In this document: positions 23,999 through 34,157 of the stretch, one piece after another
Numbering within the stretch: the first letter of the stretch is position 1
Layout: every line of letters starts with the position of its first letter
Source of the DNA: an uncultured Hyphomonadaceae bacterium
GTDB taxonomy: Bacteria > Pseudomonadota > Alphaproteobacteria > Caulobacterales > Hyphomonadaceae
Assembly: GCA_938084575.1 (NCBI GenBank)
Contig: CALKFG010000005.1
Coordinates: 310,001-374,000, forward strand
Length of the DNA: 64,000 bases
Direction: 5' to 3'
Program-made: the position numbers and the translations under genes
The notes under the pieces: generated by a model
The model's input: the letters and a program-made list of their open reading frames with translations, nothing else
Databases searched by the model: none
Told to the model about the DNA's origin: nothing

Positions 23999-24649
23999 TC
24001 AGCGCGCCCGAATGGCCGCCACCCGGTCGCTGGCCTCTCGGGCCCGCCGGGTGATTGCCGGCCAGTTCCCGTCCGCAATGTCCTGTGCGGAGGCCAGCCA
24101 GCTGCCACCGGCTGCGACGACACGGTCCAGCGACAGATAATTGTCGAGGTTTTCAGGCGTGACACCTCCGGTCGGCATAAAGCGGATCTGGCTCAGTGGG
24201 CCGGAAAAGGCTTTCAACGCAGGTGCTCCGCCATTGATTTCAGCCGGGAAGAATTTCTGGATGTCAAAGCCCTCGCTCAGCCGGGCCATTGCTTCGCTGG
24301 CTGTTGCGACGCCCGGTATCACCGGTCCGGAAAAGCCGTGCAGGGCGGGCACCAGACCTGGATATGTTCCCGGCGTAACAAGGAATTGGGATCCGGCCTT
24401 TTCGGCGAGGCGGACATCGTCCGGGGTGACGATCGTCCCTGCGCCGATGAGGCAGGCGAGACCAGACTGCGCGATCGCGGTGATGGCCTCCAGTGCGACC
24501 GGGGTCCGGAGGGTGACCTCCAGGACGTCAAGGCCACCATCCATCAGCGCCCTGGCAAGTGGTATGGCCTGTTGGGCATCGTCAATGGTCAGGACAGGGA
24601 CAATGCCCGCTTTATACGCCCGCGCGAGCAGGTCCTCTTGGCTCAGCAT
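23999..24649 (-). CDS. eda: 2-dehydro-3-deoxy-phosphogluconate (KDPG) aldolase
   Basis: A 216-residue class I aldolase that splits KDPG into pyruvate and glyceraldehyde 3-phosphate, the last step of the Entner-Doudoroff pathway. Lys132 in DIQKFFPAE is the Schiff-base lysine and Glu44 in LEVTLRT the general acid/base. MPTGGVTPEN is the phosphate-binding loop. The start at 24649 lies one base after the glk stop. Last gene of zwf-pgl-edd-glk-eda. Confidence 0.94.
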   Translation of the reverse strand: MLSQEDLLARAYKAGIVPVLTIDDAQQAIPLARALMDGGLDVLEVTLRTPVALEAITAIAQSGLACLIGAGTIVTPDDVRLAEKAGSQFLVTPGTYPGLVPALHGFSGPVIPGVATASEAMARLSEGFDIQKFFPAEINGGAPALKAFSGPLSQIRFMPTGGVTPENLDNYLSLDRVVAAGGSWLASAQDIADGNWPAITRRAREASDRVAAIRAR

Positions 24650-24650
24650 A

Positions 24651-25619
24651 TCAGGCGTCCTCATCAAAAAGCAGGGCTGCTGCGCCGATTAAAGGGGCTG
24701 TGCCATCGGTCAAGACCTGAACCGGAACATGTGTCATGAAAGAAGAATGTGTGCCCCGCATCAGGAAGCGCGCTCTTGCCCCGTCCCGCCGCAGCCACTT
24801 GATCATGCGTTCAGCGACGCCGCCCGTCAGGACGACCCCCCCGCGCCCGCCCAGGATCAGGACAAGGTCGCCTGTTGCGCCCATGATTCCCCGGGCGCGC
24901 AGTTGGCAGACTTCTTCTGCGACCGGGTCTCCCTCTTCTGCCCGTTTCAGGATTTCCGCCGGAGGAACGGTCTCGCGCGGGCGCCCGTGCAGGTCGCTGA
25001 TAATATCATGGACGGGCTGCAGCCAGGCGCCGGAAACGATCATTTCTGTGGAGACATAGCCAAATTCTTCTGACAGCAATTCGGCGACCTTCGCCTCCCG
25101 AACCGTATGGGCGGCATAGGCTGCATGCCCCCCTTCGCCGGTGAGCACACGCCAATCGCCCGTAGCCGTTCGGAGCAGGGCAGAGACGCCGAATCCCGTA
25201 CCCGGACCGGTGACCACGACGGGCGCATCGGGGTCCGGAGTGCCCTCGAGAACTGTCTCGAAGGCGCTGTCTGGCATTTCCGGTATTGCCCTTGCCATGG
25301 CCGCAAAATCGTTCACCAGCGTGACCTGATCGAGGCCAAATCGGTCACGGAGATCCCCGGATCTGACCGGTGGCCAGTTGCGATTGGTCAGCTTGACGGC
25401 CCCCTTCTTATCAATCGGGCCCGCCATGGCGAAAAGACTTTTGCTGACCTGGACATCTGTTGCAGCCAGATAGGCGGCAACGGCCTCTGAAAAGTCGACG
25501 AAATCGGTATTACGGTAAATCTGGATGTGATCGATCTGGATCCCGGTCTCGGTTTTGCGGGCCTGGGCGAAACGGACCGTGGTTCCGCCAACATCTCCGA
25601 CAAGTACGAATTCCGACAT
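24651..25619 (-). CDS. glk: Glucokinase
   Basis: A 322-residue bacterial glucokinase (ROK-independent Glk type) that phosphorylates glucose with ATP. VGDVGGTTVRFAQ is the phosphate-1 motif, LVNDFAAMARAIP holds the catalytic Asp, GPGTGFGVSALL is the adenosine region and GEGGHAAYA the sugar-contact region. ATG 25619 shares bases with the edd stop (TGATG), and its stop is one base from eda. It feeds glucose 6-phosphate to Zwf encoded upstream. Confidence 0.94.
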   Translation of the reverse strand: MSEFVLVGDVGGTTVRFAQARKTETGIQIDHIQIYRNTDFVDFSEAVAAYLAATDVQVSKSLFAMAGPIDKKGAVKLTNRNWPPVRSGDLRDRFGLDQVTLVNDFAAMARAIPEMPDSAFETVLEGTPDPDAPVVVTGPGTGFGVSALLRTATGDWRVLTGEGGHAAYAAHTVREAKVAELLSEEFGYVSTEMIVSGAWLQPVHDIISDLHGRPRETVPPAEILKRAEEGDPVAEEVCQLRARGIMGATGDLVLILGGRGGVVLTGGVAERMIKWLRRDGARARFLMRGTHSSFMTHVPVQVLTDGTAPLIGAAALLFDEDA

Positions 25620-27460
25620 CAGGCTGACCCTGACCCGATAAAGTCAAACAGGCTGGCGCCGGACTCCGATCCGCCGGCGCCCTGCCTGAAGGCATCAAAC
25701 ATTTCCCGACCGAGACCCGAATCGCTTTCATTGCGCCGGAAAGGTGCTGGTTCGCGTTGGCGGAAGACGTCGTCTGCAACCAGAAGATCGAGGCGGCCAG
25801 TCTGGGCGTCGAGCCGGATGATGTCGCCGTCCCTGACTCGGGCCAGGGCACCGCCCTTGGCGGCTTCCGGGCTGACATGGATCGCCGATGGGACCTTGCC
25901 GGAAGCCCCTGACATGCGTCCGTCGGTGACCAGTGCGACCTTGCGTCCCTTGTCCTGCAGGGCGCCGAGGATGGGTGAGAGGCTATGGAGTTCCGGCATG
26001 CCATTGGCGGACGGTCCCTGGAACCGCACCACCGCGACCATGTCACAGTCCAGTTCACCGGCTTGAAAGGCGGCCTTGAGAGCGTCCTGACTGTCAAACA
26101 CGCGCGCGGGGGCCTCAACCAGCTGGTGCTCCGGTTTCACGGCCGATATCTTGGTAACACCGCGCCCCAACGCACCATTCAGAAGTTTAAGCCCGCCATT
26201 CGCCGCAAATGGCCTGTCAAAGGGCCGCAAAACGTCTTCATCGCGGCTCGTTCGCGGGGCTTCGCGCCAGGCGACATGCCCGTCCGTCAGGACGGGTTCC
26301 AGACTATAGGCCCTGATTGGACCGCCAATCCCTGCTGCATCGCCAATCATCAGGCCATTTTCAACCAGTTCACGGATCAAGAAGCCCATACCCCCAGCCG
26401 CATGGAAATGGTTCACGTCGGCTATGCCATTGGGATAGATCCGGCACAGAAGGGGCGTCACGGCGCTGATGTCGGCAAAGTCCTCGAGCGTGATCTGGAT
26501 ACCTGCGGCTGCGGCCATGGCCGGCACATGCAAGGCGAGATTGGTCGACCCCCCTGTGGCCATAAGCCCGACAATTGCATTCACAAAGCTGCGCGCATCA
26601 ATCATCTCGCCCATGGGCGTGTAATTGCCTTTCAGGGTGAGCTCGACCGCCTTATGAGTGGCCGCAGCCGTCAAGGCGTCGCGCAAGGGTGTGTTCGGAT
26701 TGACGAACGCCGCACCCGGCAGATGCAGGCCCATGACTTCCATCAACATCTGGTTTGAATTCGCAGTGCCATAAAATGTGCAGGTACCCGGGCTGTGATA
26801 AGATGCCGCCTCGGCCTTTAGCAGCTCATCGCGTCCGACCTCGCCCTCGGCGAAGAGCTGTCGAATGCGCGCTTTTTCCGGGTTTGGGAGGCCAGACGGC
26901 ATCGGGCCGGCCGGAATGAACACGCTGGGCAAGTGACCAAAGCGCAGGGCGGCGAGGACCAGACCAGGTATGATCTTGTCGCATACGCCGAGATGTAAGG
27001 CCGCGTCAAAAGTATCATGGCTCAACGCAACCGCTGAGGCGAGTGCGATGACGTCGCGCGAAAAAAGCGAGAGCTCCATTCCCGGCTGCCCTTGGGTGAC
27101 CCCATCACACATCGCTGGAACGCCACCTGCCACCTGTGCCGTCGCGCCCACCTTTCGAGCGGATGTCCGGATCAGTTCCGGGTAATGCTCGAAAGGCTGG
27201 TGGGCCGACAGCATGTCATTGTAGGATGTGACGATGCCAAGATTAGGCCAGGCATCTCCGAGCAACTGGACTTTGTCGATAACGGCACAGCCGGCACTGG
27301 CATGAGCCTGATTGCCCTCACTCAGTCTTTTGCGAGCGAATTTTTCGGGCCGCTGTCGCCGGATGAGCTCCAGATAGGCCGCGCGAGAGTCACGTGAGCG
27401 CTCCTCAATTCTGGCCAGTACGGCGGCGATGTCGGGATGTAAAATGCGGCGGTCTGTCAT
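25619..27460 (-). CDS. edd: Phosphogluconate dehydratase
   Basis: A 613-residue dehydratase of the IlvD/Edd family converting 6-phosphogluconate to KDPG with an iron-sulfur cluster. Cluster cysteines are in [13 protein letters not shown] and [27 protein letters not shown] and [18 protein letters not shown] are family hallmarks, and the length is typical of Edd. ATG 27460 overlaps the pgl stop (ATGA). Confidence 0.95.
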   Translation of the reverse strand: MTDRRILHPDIAAVLARIEERSRDSRAAYLELIRRQRPEKFARKRLSEGNQAHASAGCAVIDKVQLLGDAWPNLGIVTSYNDMLSAHQPFEHYPELIRTSARKVGATAQVAGGVPAMCDGVTQGQPGMELSLFSRDVIALASAVALSHDTFDAALHLGVCDKIIPGLVLAALRFGHLPSVFIPAGPMPSGLPNPEKARIRQLFAEGEVGRDELLKAEAASYHSPGTCTFYGTANSNQMLMEVMGLHLPGAAFVNPNTPLRDALTAAATHKAVELTLKGNYTPMGEMIDARSFVNAIVGLMATGGSTNLALHVPAMAAAAGIQITLEDFADISAVTPLLCRIYPNGIADVNHFHAAGGMGFLIRELVENGLMIGDAAGIGGPIRAYSLEPVLTDGHVAWREAPRTSRDEDVLRPFDRPFAANGGLKLLNGALGRGVTKISAVKPEHQLVEAPARVFDSQDALKAAFQAGELDCDMVAVVRFQGPSANGMPELHSLSPILGALQDKGRKVALVTDGRMSGASGKVPSAIHVSPEAAKGGALARVRDGDIIRLDAQTGRLDLLVADDVFRQREPAPFRRNESDSGLGREMFDAFRQGAGGSESGASLFDFIGSGSA

Positions 27461-28176
27461 GGTGCCCACGCGATTTTCAGACAGTCACCAAGTGCCGTCA
27501 TGGCGGCGCGAATGGGGGCGGTCTCTGTGTTTTTGGTCATGGCGGTCTGGAGGGCCTCTTTTTTATCGACTCCATGTATGAGCAAAACTGCGCATTGGGT
27601 TCCGTCCAGGGCTGGCTTGGACAAGGTCAGGCGGGTCACAAAGTCCCCGGCGACCGGGCAGCCTGTTGCGTCTATGGCGACAATACTGTCCGCAGCAGGA
27701 TCAAGCGCGTCCTTTAAGTTTCGTGCTCCGGGGAACCAGGATGCCGTGTGGCCGTCATTGCCCATGCCAAGCAGAATAAAGCTTGCAGGCAGAAGCGCCG
27801 CATAAACCTCACTGGCTGCTTGTGCGGCAATCTCTGCCGAAACGCCAGTTTTCCACAGCGGAATGAAGGCCGCTTTTTCGGCGGCGCCCCGAAGCAGGGT
27901 TCTTCTGATCAGGCCCTCATTGGAGGCTGGATGGTCGGGGGGAACAAAACGGTCATCGACCAAACCGATGCGAACCTTCTCCCAGGCCAGATCTTTTGCT
28001 GCCAGCGCGGTGAAAAAGGCCGATGGGGTGGATCCCCCTGAACAAAGCAGGCTGGCGCTCCCTTTGCCCTCAATATCACGCTGCAAAGCCTTTGCGGCCT
28101 CATCTGCAATGGCGTCGGCGACAGCCTCGCGGGACGGATAATCCGTCTGATTGTTGGGATATATGTCCTGGGTCAT
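27457..28176 (-). CDS. pgl: 6-phosphogluconolactonase
   Basis: A 239-residue lactonase of the DevB/NagB-like family, hydrolysing 6-phosphoglucono-lactone. The family motifs [17 protein letters not shown] and [26 protein letters not shown] are present, as is [19 protein letters not shown] 28176 overlaps the zwf stop (ATGA). An in-frame ATG three codons upstream lies inside zwf. Confidence 0.94.
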   Translation of the reverse strand: MTQDIYPNNQTDYPSREAVADAIADEAAKALQRDIEGKGSASLLCSGGSTPSAFFTALAAKDLAWEKVRIGLVDDRFVPPDHPASNEGLIRRTLLRGAAEKAAFIPLWKTGVSAEIAAQAASEVYAALLPASFILLGMGNDGHTASWFPGARNLKDALDPAADSIVAIDATGCPVAGDFVTRLTLSKPALDGTQCAVLLIHGVDKKEALQTAMTKNTETAPIRAAMTALGDCLKIAWAP

Positions 28177-29639
28177 GAGCTCCACCAGCTCCGGCCGTCG
28201 CGATCCATAAGCGCTGCGGATGACAGAGGCCCCTCTGAACCCGCCGGGTAATCTTCCGGTATTGCGCCGGTTTCAGTCCACGCATCGATCAAACTGTCGA
28301 CCCAGCGCCACGCGGCCTCGACTTCATCCCGGCGCATGAACAAAGCGAGATTTCCCCGGACAACGTCCATGAGAAGGCGCTCGTAAGCGTCGGGGTAACG
28401 CACGGCGAACGTGTCCGCATAGCTGAGGTTGAGAGGCTGTGACTTGATTCTTAAGCCACCGGGTCCCGGTTCCTTGATCTGAACGAACAGGCGCACACCC
28501 TCATCAGGCTGGAGGCGGATCACCAGGCGATTTGCCTGGGTTGATGCATCGCCAAAAATGGAATGAGGCACGTCCTTGAACTGAATGACGATTTCAGAAC
28601 GGCGCGACTCCATTCTTTTACCCGTGCGCAGGTAGAAGGGCACGCCCGACCATCGCCAGTTGTCGATTTTTGCCCGAATCGCAACGAAGGTTTCCGTTTC
28701 ACTTGTTGCACCCGGGTCGAGTTCCTCCAAGTAGCCGCGCACGGGGGTGTCGTTGACGCGTCCGGCCGTGTATTGGCCGCGAACAGTGTTCTGCCTGGCA
28801 TTCGATGCATCAAACTTTTTCAGCGCCTTGAGAACCTTAATTTTTTCCGTCCTGACGTCGTCGCCATCAAGTGATACGGGGGCTTCCATAGCGGTCAGGC
28901 AGAGCAATTGGAGCAAATGGTTTTGAACCATATCCCGTAGGGCACCGGACCGGTCATAATAGCCCGCCCGTCCCTCAAGCCCAAGATCCTCAGCCACAGT
29001 AATCTGCACATGGTCAATGCTATTGCGGGACCAGACTGGTTCAAACAGGCTATTCGCGAAGCGAAGCACCATCAGGTTCTGAACTGTTTCTTTTCCCAAA
29101 TAGTGATCAATGCGGTAGACTTGATGTTCAGGAAAATGAGCGCATACCCCCTCATTGATCTCTTCGGCTGATTTCAAATTCGTACCAATTGGTTTTTCGA
29201 GAACCAGCCGGGTCCCGTCCCTGATTAATCCGGCCTGATCGATTGCGCGGGCAATGTTCACATACAGACTCGGCGCAGTTGCAAGATAGAAGATCCCAAT
29301 CTCGTTTTGCGTGCCAAGTTTGCGACGAAGGCCTGCCCAATCAGCCTTTTCTGAGGTTACATCAAGGGGGTGGTAGTCCAGTAACAGTGCAAAAGCGGCC
29401 CACGATGAGTCATCCCACTCCGATTGAGATGTTGCCTTGCGACACGCCGTTGCAGCGAAGTCGACGTATTCTGCCTCGGTCATCTGCGAGCGCGCGGATC
29501 CGATAATCCGGCTTGTTGCCGGGATCTGGCCATCCTTCCACCTATGGAACAGTGCTGGTAGGAGCTTGCGCTGGGCCAGATCTCCCGTTCCACCGAAAAT
29601 GACAATATTAAAGGGATCAACGGGAAGAAATTCAGCCAT
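28173..29639 (-). CDS. zwf: Glucose-6-phosphate 1-dehydrogenase
   Basis: A 488-residue NAD(P)-dependent dehydrogenase. The Rossmann motif is VIFGGTGDLAQRKLLPAL near residue 13, and the catalytic motif RIDHYLGKE holds the active His and Lys. EKPIGTNLKSA and SGALRDMVQNHLLQLL are conserved. First gene of the Entner-Doudoroff operon. Its promoter lies about 110 bases upstream and overlaps a dyad, implying repression by a sugar-responsive regulator. Confidence 0.96.
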   Translation of the reverse strand: MAEFLPVDPFNIVIFGGTGDLAQRKLLPALFHRWKDGQIPATSRIIGSARSQMTEAEYVDFAATACRKATSQSEWDDSSWAAFALLLDYHPLDVTSEKADWAGLRRKLGTQNEIGIFYLATAPSLYVNIARAIDQAGLIRDGTRLVLEKPIGTNLKSAEEINEGVCAHFPEHQVYRIDHYLGKETVQNLMVLRFANSLFEPVWSRNSIDHVQITVAEDLGLEGRAGYYDRSGALRDMVQNHLLQLLCLTAMEAPVSLDGDDVRTEKIKVLKALKKFDASNARQNTVRGQYTAGRVNDTPVRGYLEELDPGATSETETFVAIRAKIDNWRWSGVPFYLRTGKRMESRRSEIVIQFKDVPHSIFGDASTQANRLVIRLQPDEGVRLFVQIKEPGPGGLRIKSQPLNLSYADTFAVRYPDAYERLLMDVVRGNLALFMRRDEVEAAWRWVDSLIDAWTETGAIPEDYPAGSEGPLSSAALMDRDGRSWWSS

Positions 29640-30036
29640 TTGGACGTCCGATGTTTGAAAGAGGGCAGCCTACCGAGAAGACGTGAAATGTTGCCAGGCC
29701 CGTCTGGGCGCGACGCACGACATGGTTTGCCCTCTTTAGACGCTGTTTTTAGATTAGCGTGACAGCGATGTCAAATGGGTCCCCCTTGAGTGATCTCTGG
29801 TCATTTTCTGGCATTTGGCCTACCAGAACGCAAGGCCATGAGCCACAAAACACAAGTTACAGGAGACAGGCTAAAAAAGACGGGCAGGACCGTCTGTTTG
29901 AGCTTTTATGTCGCCCAGTCTGGTGGCTGCGGCCTGAGGCGAAAAGATCTGTTTGTTGTCGTTTTGCGGGGCATAATATGCGCCACGGGTGTTTCCCGGC
30001 TGCGCCTGTGAGAGAGGCCGGAGCTATGAGACAGGG
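29640..30036. other. Intergenic region between zwf and purL
   Basis: Holds the zwf promoter (29746-29774) on the reverse strand. The rest, downstream of purL, shows no supportable gene. A 73-codon forward frame at 29790-30011 has no domain, no convincing ribosome-binding site and no partner. I see no clear intrinsic terminator for purL. Confidence 0.5.
29746..29774 (-). promoter_or_regulatory. zwf operon promoter with TGACA-N4-TGTCA operator
   Basis: On the reverse strand TTGACA (29774-29769) and TAAAAA (29751-29746) are separated by exactly 17 bases. The dyad TGACAG-CG-ATGTCA (29760-29773) overlaps the -35 and spacer; its central CG is the layout of LacI-family operators. Binding there should block polymerase. 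A similar dyad is at 21294-21307 before the GH16 gene. Confidence 0.68.
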
Positions 30037-32262
30037 TTAGGAGGCATCGACCCCGGCCATGTAATTTGGCATCCATTCTTCATGCGCCCGGCGCAAATCT
30101 TCAAGCGGCATAGATTTGCCATTTACGCCAAATGGGCCGTCAGGAGTAGTGAATGTTCCAACGATCTTTAAGGCGTCATGTTCGGGAAATTGGGCGAATT
30201 GGGACTCGCTCACAGATAAAATGAAGCGCGCCTGATCCTCGCCAAACAGGTCGGGCAGGCTGTGTTGCCCGAGGTCCAGACCAAGATGGCTGGCAAGAGC
30301 CATTTCAACTGCTGCACAGGCAAGACCACCATCGCTGACATCATGCGCAGCATTTACCAGGCCTCCGACAATGAGGTGGCGAACGAAATCGGCCGTTTTC
30401 TTTTCGAGCAAGAGGTCGACTGGCGGAGGGGGACCGAGCTGGTCGTTGTTCAGAGCGAGTATTTGGCGAGCAAAAAGAGACGCTCCAAGGTGTCCCGCAG
30501 TTTCACCCACGAGAATGAGCCGATCACCGGACCTGGCGCCACCAAGCCCTACGACCTTCTGAAAATCTTCCACCAGCCCGACACCACCGACAACGGGGGT
30601 TGGCGGAATAGCCTGACCGTCCGTCTCATTGTAAAGGCTCACATTTCCCGAAACGACGGGATAGTCGAGGGTTCGGCAGGCTTCTGCCATGCCTTCAATT
30701 GCCCTCACAATGTATCCCATCGTGGCCGGCTTTTCAGGGTTCCCGAAATTGAGATTGTCTGTGATTGCAACAGGTGTCGCGCCCACCGCGGACAGGTTTC
30801 GATAACTCTCTGCAACGGCTTGCTTGCCGCCCTCAAAGGGGTCAGCTGAAACGTAGCGTGGCGTGCAGTCAGAGCTTACGGCAAGCGCCTTCGAGGTGCC
30901 ATGCACCCGAATTAAGGCGGCATCACCCATGGATTGTGACGAGTCGAGCGTGTCACCCATCACATGCCGGTCATATTGCTCCCAGATCCATCGCTTGGAC
31001 GCCATGTCGGGACAGCCCATCAGCTGCATAAGGATATCCAGGGGGTCCTGATCAATTTTCCAGGCGTCCGCGGCCAAAGGCTGCCGCTCGGGAGGTGAAG
31101 TCCAGGGCCGATCATAGTTCGGGGCGTCTTCAGCCAGCGGGGGGACGGGAATATCACAGACGATTTCGCCGAATTGGCGCAGCACCATGTGGCCTGTATC
31201 GGTGGTCATGCCGATCACCTCCGCATCCAGATCATACTTGTCGAAAATGGCTTTGGCAGTTTCGACCTTCCCAGGTTTCAGAACCATGAGCATGCGTTCC
31301 TGGCTCTCTGAAAGCATAATCTCGTAGGCGCTCATGCCGCGTTCGCGCTGGGGCACTTTGTCGAGGTCCATATCGATGCCGATCCCGCCCTTATCGGCCA
31401 TTTCCACGCTGGAGGAGGTCAGACCTGCAGCGCCCATGTCCTGGATAGCCTGGATTGCATCGGTCGCCATCAGCTCAAGGCATGCCTCAATCAGCAATTT
31501 TTCTGTAAACGGATCGCCTACTTGGACTGTCGGGCGATTGTCTTCTTCGCCCTCGGAAAATTCGGCGCTGGCCATGGTCGCGCCATGAATACCGTCACGC
31601 CCTGTCTTGGAGCCAACATAGAAGATCGGGTTGCCTGGCGTGGCGCCGCGCGCGTAAAAAATCTTGTCCTGGTCTGCCAAGCCGATGGCCATCGCATTGA
31701 CCAGAATATTCCCATTATATCCCGCGTCGAACTCGGTCTCACCCGCAACCGTTGGCACGCCCACACAATTGCCATAGCCCCCTATGCCTGCGACTACACC
31801 GGCAACAAGACTGCGGGTCTTGGGATGCTCAGGCGCGCCAAAACGCAAGGCGTTGACCAGTGCAATTGGACGGGCGCCCATGGTAAAAACATCCCGCAGA
31901 ATGCCTCCCACGCCGGTTGCAGCGCCCTGGTAAGGCTCGATATAGGAGGGGTGATTATGGCTCTCCATTTTGAAGATCGCCGCTTGGCCATCCCCAATGT
32001 CGATGACGCCCGCATTTTCTCCAGGGCCCTGAATAACCCGCGCATTTTGGGTCGGAAACTTCGAAAGGTGCCGTCTTGAAGACTTATAGGAGCAGTGCTC
32101 CGACCACATCACGGAATAAATTCCGAGCTCGACCAGATTGGGCGCCCTGCCCAGCCTTTTTGTAAGGCGCGCCCATTCTTCTTCATTGATGCCGTGGCCA
32201 GCGGCATCATCCTGATCCTGAATAGCCAGCAACGGCGCGAGCAAAGCAGATGTGTCGGTCAT
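30037..32262 (-). CDS. purL: Phosphoribosylformylglycinamidine synthase subunit II
   Basis: A 741-residue small-type PurL that makes FGAM from FGAR and ATP in purine synthesis, with ammonia from PurQ. The opening [20 protein letters not shown] is diagnostic, followed by [32 protein letters not shown] (nucleotide and Mg site) and a duplicated second half ([24 protein letters not shown]). Lies 118 bases after purQ on the same strand. PurS, the third subunit usual for this small form, is not in the window. Confidence 0.96.
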   Translation of the reverse strand: MTDTSALLAPLLAIQDQDDAAGHGINEEEWARLTKRLGRAPNLVELGIYSVMWSEHCSYKSSRRHLSKFPTQNARVIQGPGENAGVIDIGDGQAAIFKMESHNHPSYIEPYQGAATGVGGILRDVFTMGARPIALVNALRFGAPEHPKTRSLVAGVVAGIGGYGNCVGVPTVAGETEFDAGYNGNILVNAMAIGLADQDKIFYARGATPGNPIFYVGSKTGRDGIHGATMASAEFSEGEEDNRPTVQVGDPFTEKLLIEACLELMATDAIQAIQDMGAAGLTSSSVEMADKGGIGIDMDLDKVPQRERGMSAYEIMLSESQERMLMVLKPGKVETAKAIFDKYDLDAEVIGMTTDTGHMVLRQFGEIVCDIPVPPLAEDAPNYDRPWTSPPERQPLAADAWKIDQDPLDILMQLMGCPDMASKRWIWEQYDRHVMGDTLDSSQSMGDAALIRVHGTSKALAVSSDCTPRYVSADPFEGGKQAVAESYRNLSAVGATPVAITDNLNFGNPEKPATMGYIVRAIEGMAEACRTLDYPVVSGNVSLYNETDGQAIPPTPVVGGVGLVEDFQKVVGLGGARSGDRLILVGETAGHLGASLFARQILALNNDQLGPPPPVDLLLEKKTADFVRHLIVGGLVNAAHDVSDGGLACAAVEMALASHLGLDLGQHSLPDLFGEDQARFILSVSESQFAQFPEHDALKIVGTFTTPDGPFGVNGKSMPLEDLRRAHEEWMPNYMAGVDAS

Positions 32263-32380
32263 GCAAGCGCTTTAGCGCTTGTTTTCGGGATTCGCCAGAG
32301 CCGGAATGGTTTTGACCAAAGTGTGTGCGCCTGACCCCCGGGCGTATCAGATCAGGGCCCCGCTCTATCCCGATATCAGC

Positions 32381-33043
32381 TCAGAGCGATGAAAGCAGGC
32401 TGTCGAAAAGGGCCCGGCCATGGTCGCCGCCCTCGTGGCCGCCGATGGCACGTTCGGGGTGGGGCATCATGCCCAGAATGCGGCCATTATCGCTCAGAAC
32501 CCCGGCAATGTCGCGGGCCGACCCATTCGGGTTCCCGATGTAACGGAAGGCAACGAGCCCTTCGCCCTCGAGCCGGTCCAGAGTCGCTTCGTCTGCAACA
32601 TAATTGCCATCATGGTGAGCGATCGGGATAAGGATATTATCGGTATCACCATAGCTTCGCGTGAAGGCCGAATCTCGCGCCGAAATCCGAAGCGGTTGGG
32701 GTTTGCAAGCAAAATGAAGGCTGGCATTGCGGATTAACGCGCCCGGTAACAGACCTGTCTCGCACAGGACCTGAAACCCATTACAGATGCCGAGGACGTA
32801 CCCGCCGCGCTGGGCATGTTCGCGGAGAGTGGAAATAATCGGGGAATTCGCGGCTATCGCCCCACATCTGAGATAGTCCCCATAAGAGAAACCGCCCGGC
32901 ACCATTACCAGATCCAGCCGGTCAGGCAGCTTGCCGGATTTATGCCAGACCATCTCGGGTTCATGGCCTGTTATCTCGCGCAGCGCCACTTGGGCGTCGC
33001 GGTCGCAGTTCGACCCGGGGAAAACAATAATAGCCGACCTCAT
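32381..33043 (-). CDS. purQ: Phosphoribosylformylglycinamidine synthase subunit I (glutaminase)
   Basis: A 220-residue class I glutamine amidotransferase. [10 protein letters not shown] starts the fold, [14 protein letters not shown] is the oxyanion region, and GICNGFQ carries the catalytic Cys. PHPERA near the end holds the catalytic His and Glu. It supplies ammonia to PurL. Start at 33043, preceded by AGGAG. In many alphaproteobacteria purS lies just upstream; here the next gene is a divergent pseudouridine synthase. Confidence 0.96.
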   Translation of the reverse strand: MRSAIIVFPGSNCDRDAQVALREITGHEPEMVWHKSGKLPDRLDLVMVPGGFSYGDYLRCGAIAANSPIISTLREHAQRGGYVLGICNGFQVLCETGLLPGALIRNASLHFACKPQPLRISARDSAFTRSYGDTDNILIPIAHHDGNYVADEATLDRLEGEGLVAFRYIGNPNGSARDIAGVLSDNGRILGMMPHPERAIGGHEGGDHGRALFDSLLSSL

Positions 33044-33209
33044 ACCGCTCCTTTAGCAGGGAGTCGTGCGCCAGGGGAATAGGTCATAATGCAGACATGT
33101 CAGTCGCGAAGCGCATTTTGTCTGATCTTTGGTGACAAAAGGCCCGTTTCGTCCTGATCTGCCTGGCCCTGCCATTGACCTGACGGGACGGATCGGCCAC
33201 TGCGCAGGT

Positions 33210-34118
33210 ATGACGACACCATATGTCTATAAGGGCAATGCGCCTGTCCGCGTAAATAAGTGGATGACCGAACTTGGTCTGTGTTCCCGGCGTGAAGCCG
33301 AAGCACTGATTACAGGGGGAGGGGTGCTGATCGATAATGTGCCGATCGAGGCACCGGGTCACAAGATCAATCCGCGTGAAACGCTGACGCTCAGCCCCCT
33401 TGCGGCACAGATCCTGGCGGAAAAATTTACCGCTGTGCTCAACAAGCCGGTTGGATATGTCTCTGCCCAGCCGGAAGGTGATCAGGTGCCGGCCGCGCGG
33501 TTATTGTCTTTGTCGCATGCCGTCAACTCAGATACAGCGCCTGCCCGGGATGCGCTTTTGGCCCCGCTTGGTCGGCTCGATCAGGACAGTCATGGCCTTT
33601 TATTGTTATCCGACGACGGTGTGCTGGCGAAAGCGATCATCGGCCCGCAGCACAGCCTGGAAAAGGAATATATTGTTATCGTTTCGGGAGAGGTCACGAA
33701 GGGCAAACTTACCCTGCTGCGAAATGGACTCAAGCTGGATGACCGGAAGCTGAAACCTGCCGAAGTTGACGTGGTAGAAGGTTCGACTCTGAGGTTTGTA
33801 TTGAAAGAAGGACGTAAACGTCAGATCCGCCGAATGTGCCAGTTGGTGGGCCTTGATGTCGTTGACCTGCTGAGAGTTCGGATTGGTCCGCTTCGTCTCG
33901 GCGACCTGCCTGAGGGAAAATGGCGTCCGCTTAAACCTAAAGAACGCGCCGACCTGATCGCCGCATCGCTTCCCGAGCGGCCGAGGCGCGCACGCGACGA
34001 GCAGGGAAGGCTGGTTCGCAAGGGGCGGTCCTTTGTCGGGCGTGGTGGCCCGGCGCCCAATCGCACCCGGAAGCGCCACGGCAAACCCGACCGCCCCGAC
34101 AAATCCGGCGATCGCTAG
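33210..34118 (+). CDS. rRNA pseudouridine synthase, RluB/RluF/RsuA family
   Basis: A 302-residue enzyme with an N-terminal S4 RNA-binding domain (RVNKWMTELGLCSRREAEALI, about 14-35) and a pseudouridine synthase domain with the catalytic Asp124 in GRLDQDSHGLLLLS. EGRKRQIRRMCQLVG is the conserved RNA-contact motif. A strongly basic, low-complexity tail (about 265-302) is typical of alphaproteobacterial members. The target is probably a 23S rRNA uridine (RluF- or RluB-like). ATG 33210 is preceded by CAGG; the frame extends upstream but overlaps the promoter shared with purQ. Confidence 0.9.
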   Translation: MTTPYVYKGNAPVRVNKWMTELGLCSRREAEALITGGGVLIDNVPIEAPGHKINPRETLTLSPLAAQILAEKFTAVLNKPVGYVSAQPEGDQVPAARLLSLSHAVNSDTAPARDALLAPLGRLDQDSHGLLLLSDDGVLAKAIIGPQHSLEKEYIVIVSGEVTKGKLTLLRNGLKLDDRKLKPAEVDVVEGSTLRFVLKEGRKRQIRRMCQLVGLDVVDLLRVRIGPLRLGDLPEGKWRPLKPKERADLIAASLPERPRRARDEQGRLVRKGRSFVGRGGPAPNRTRKRHGKPDRPDKSGDR

Positions 34119-34157
34119 AGCGGCAGCAGGAACCGATCCTGCGACGCGAAATAGCGC

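Noticed and set aside
29790-30011. Forward 73-codon frame between zwf and purL
   Set aside because: No domain, no ribosome-binding site and atypical composition; treated as non-coding.
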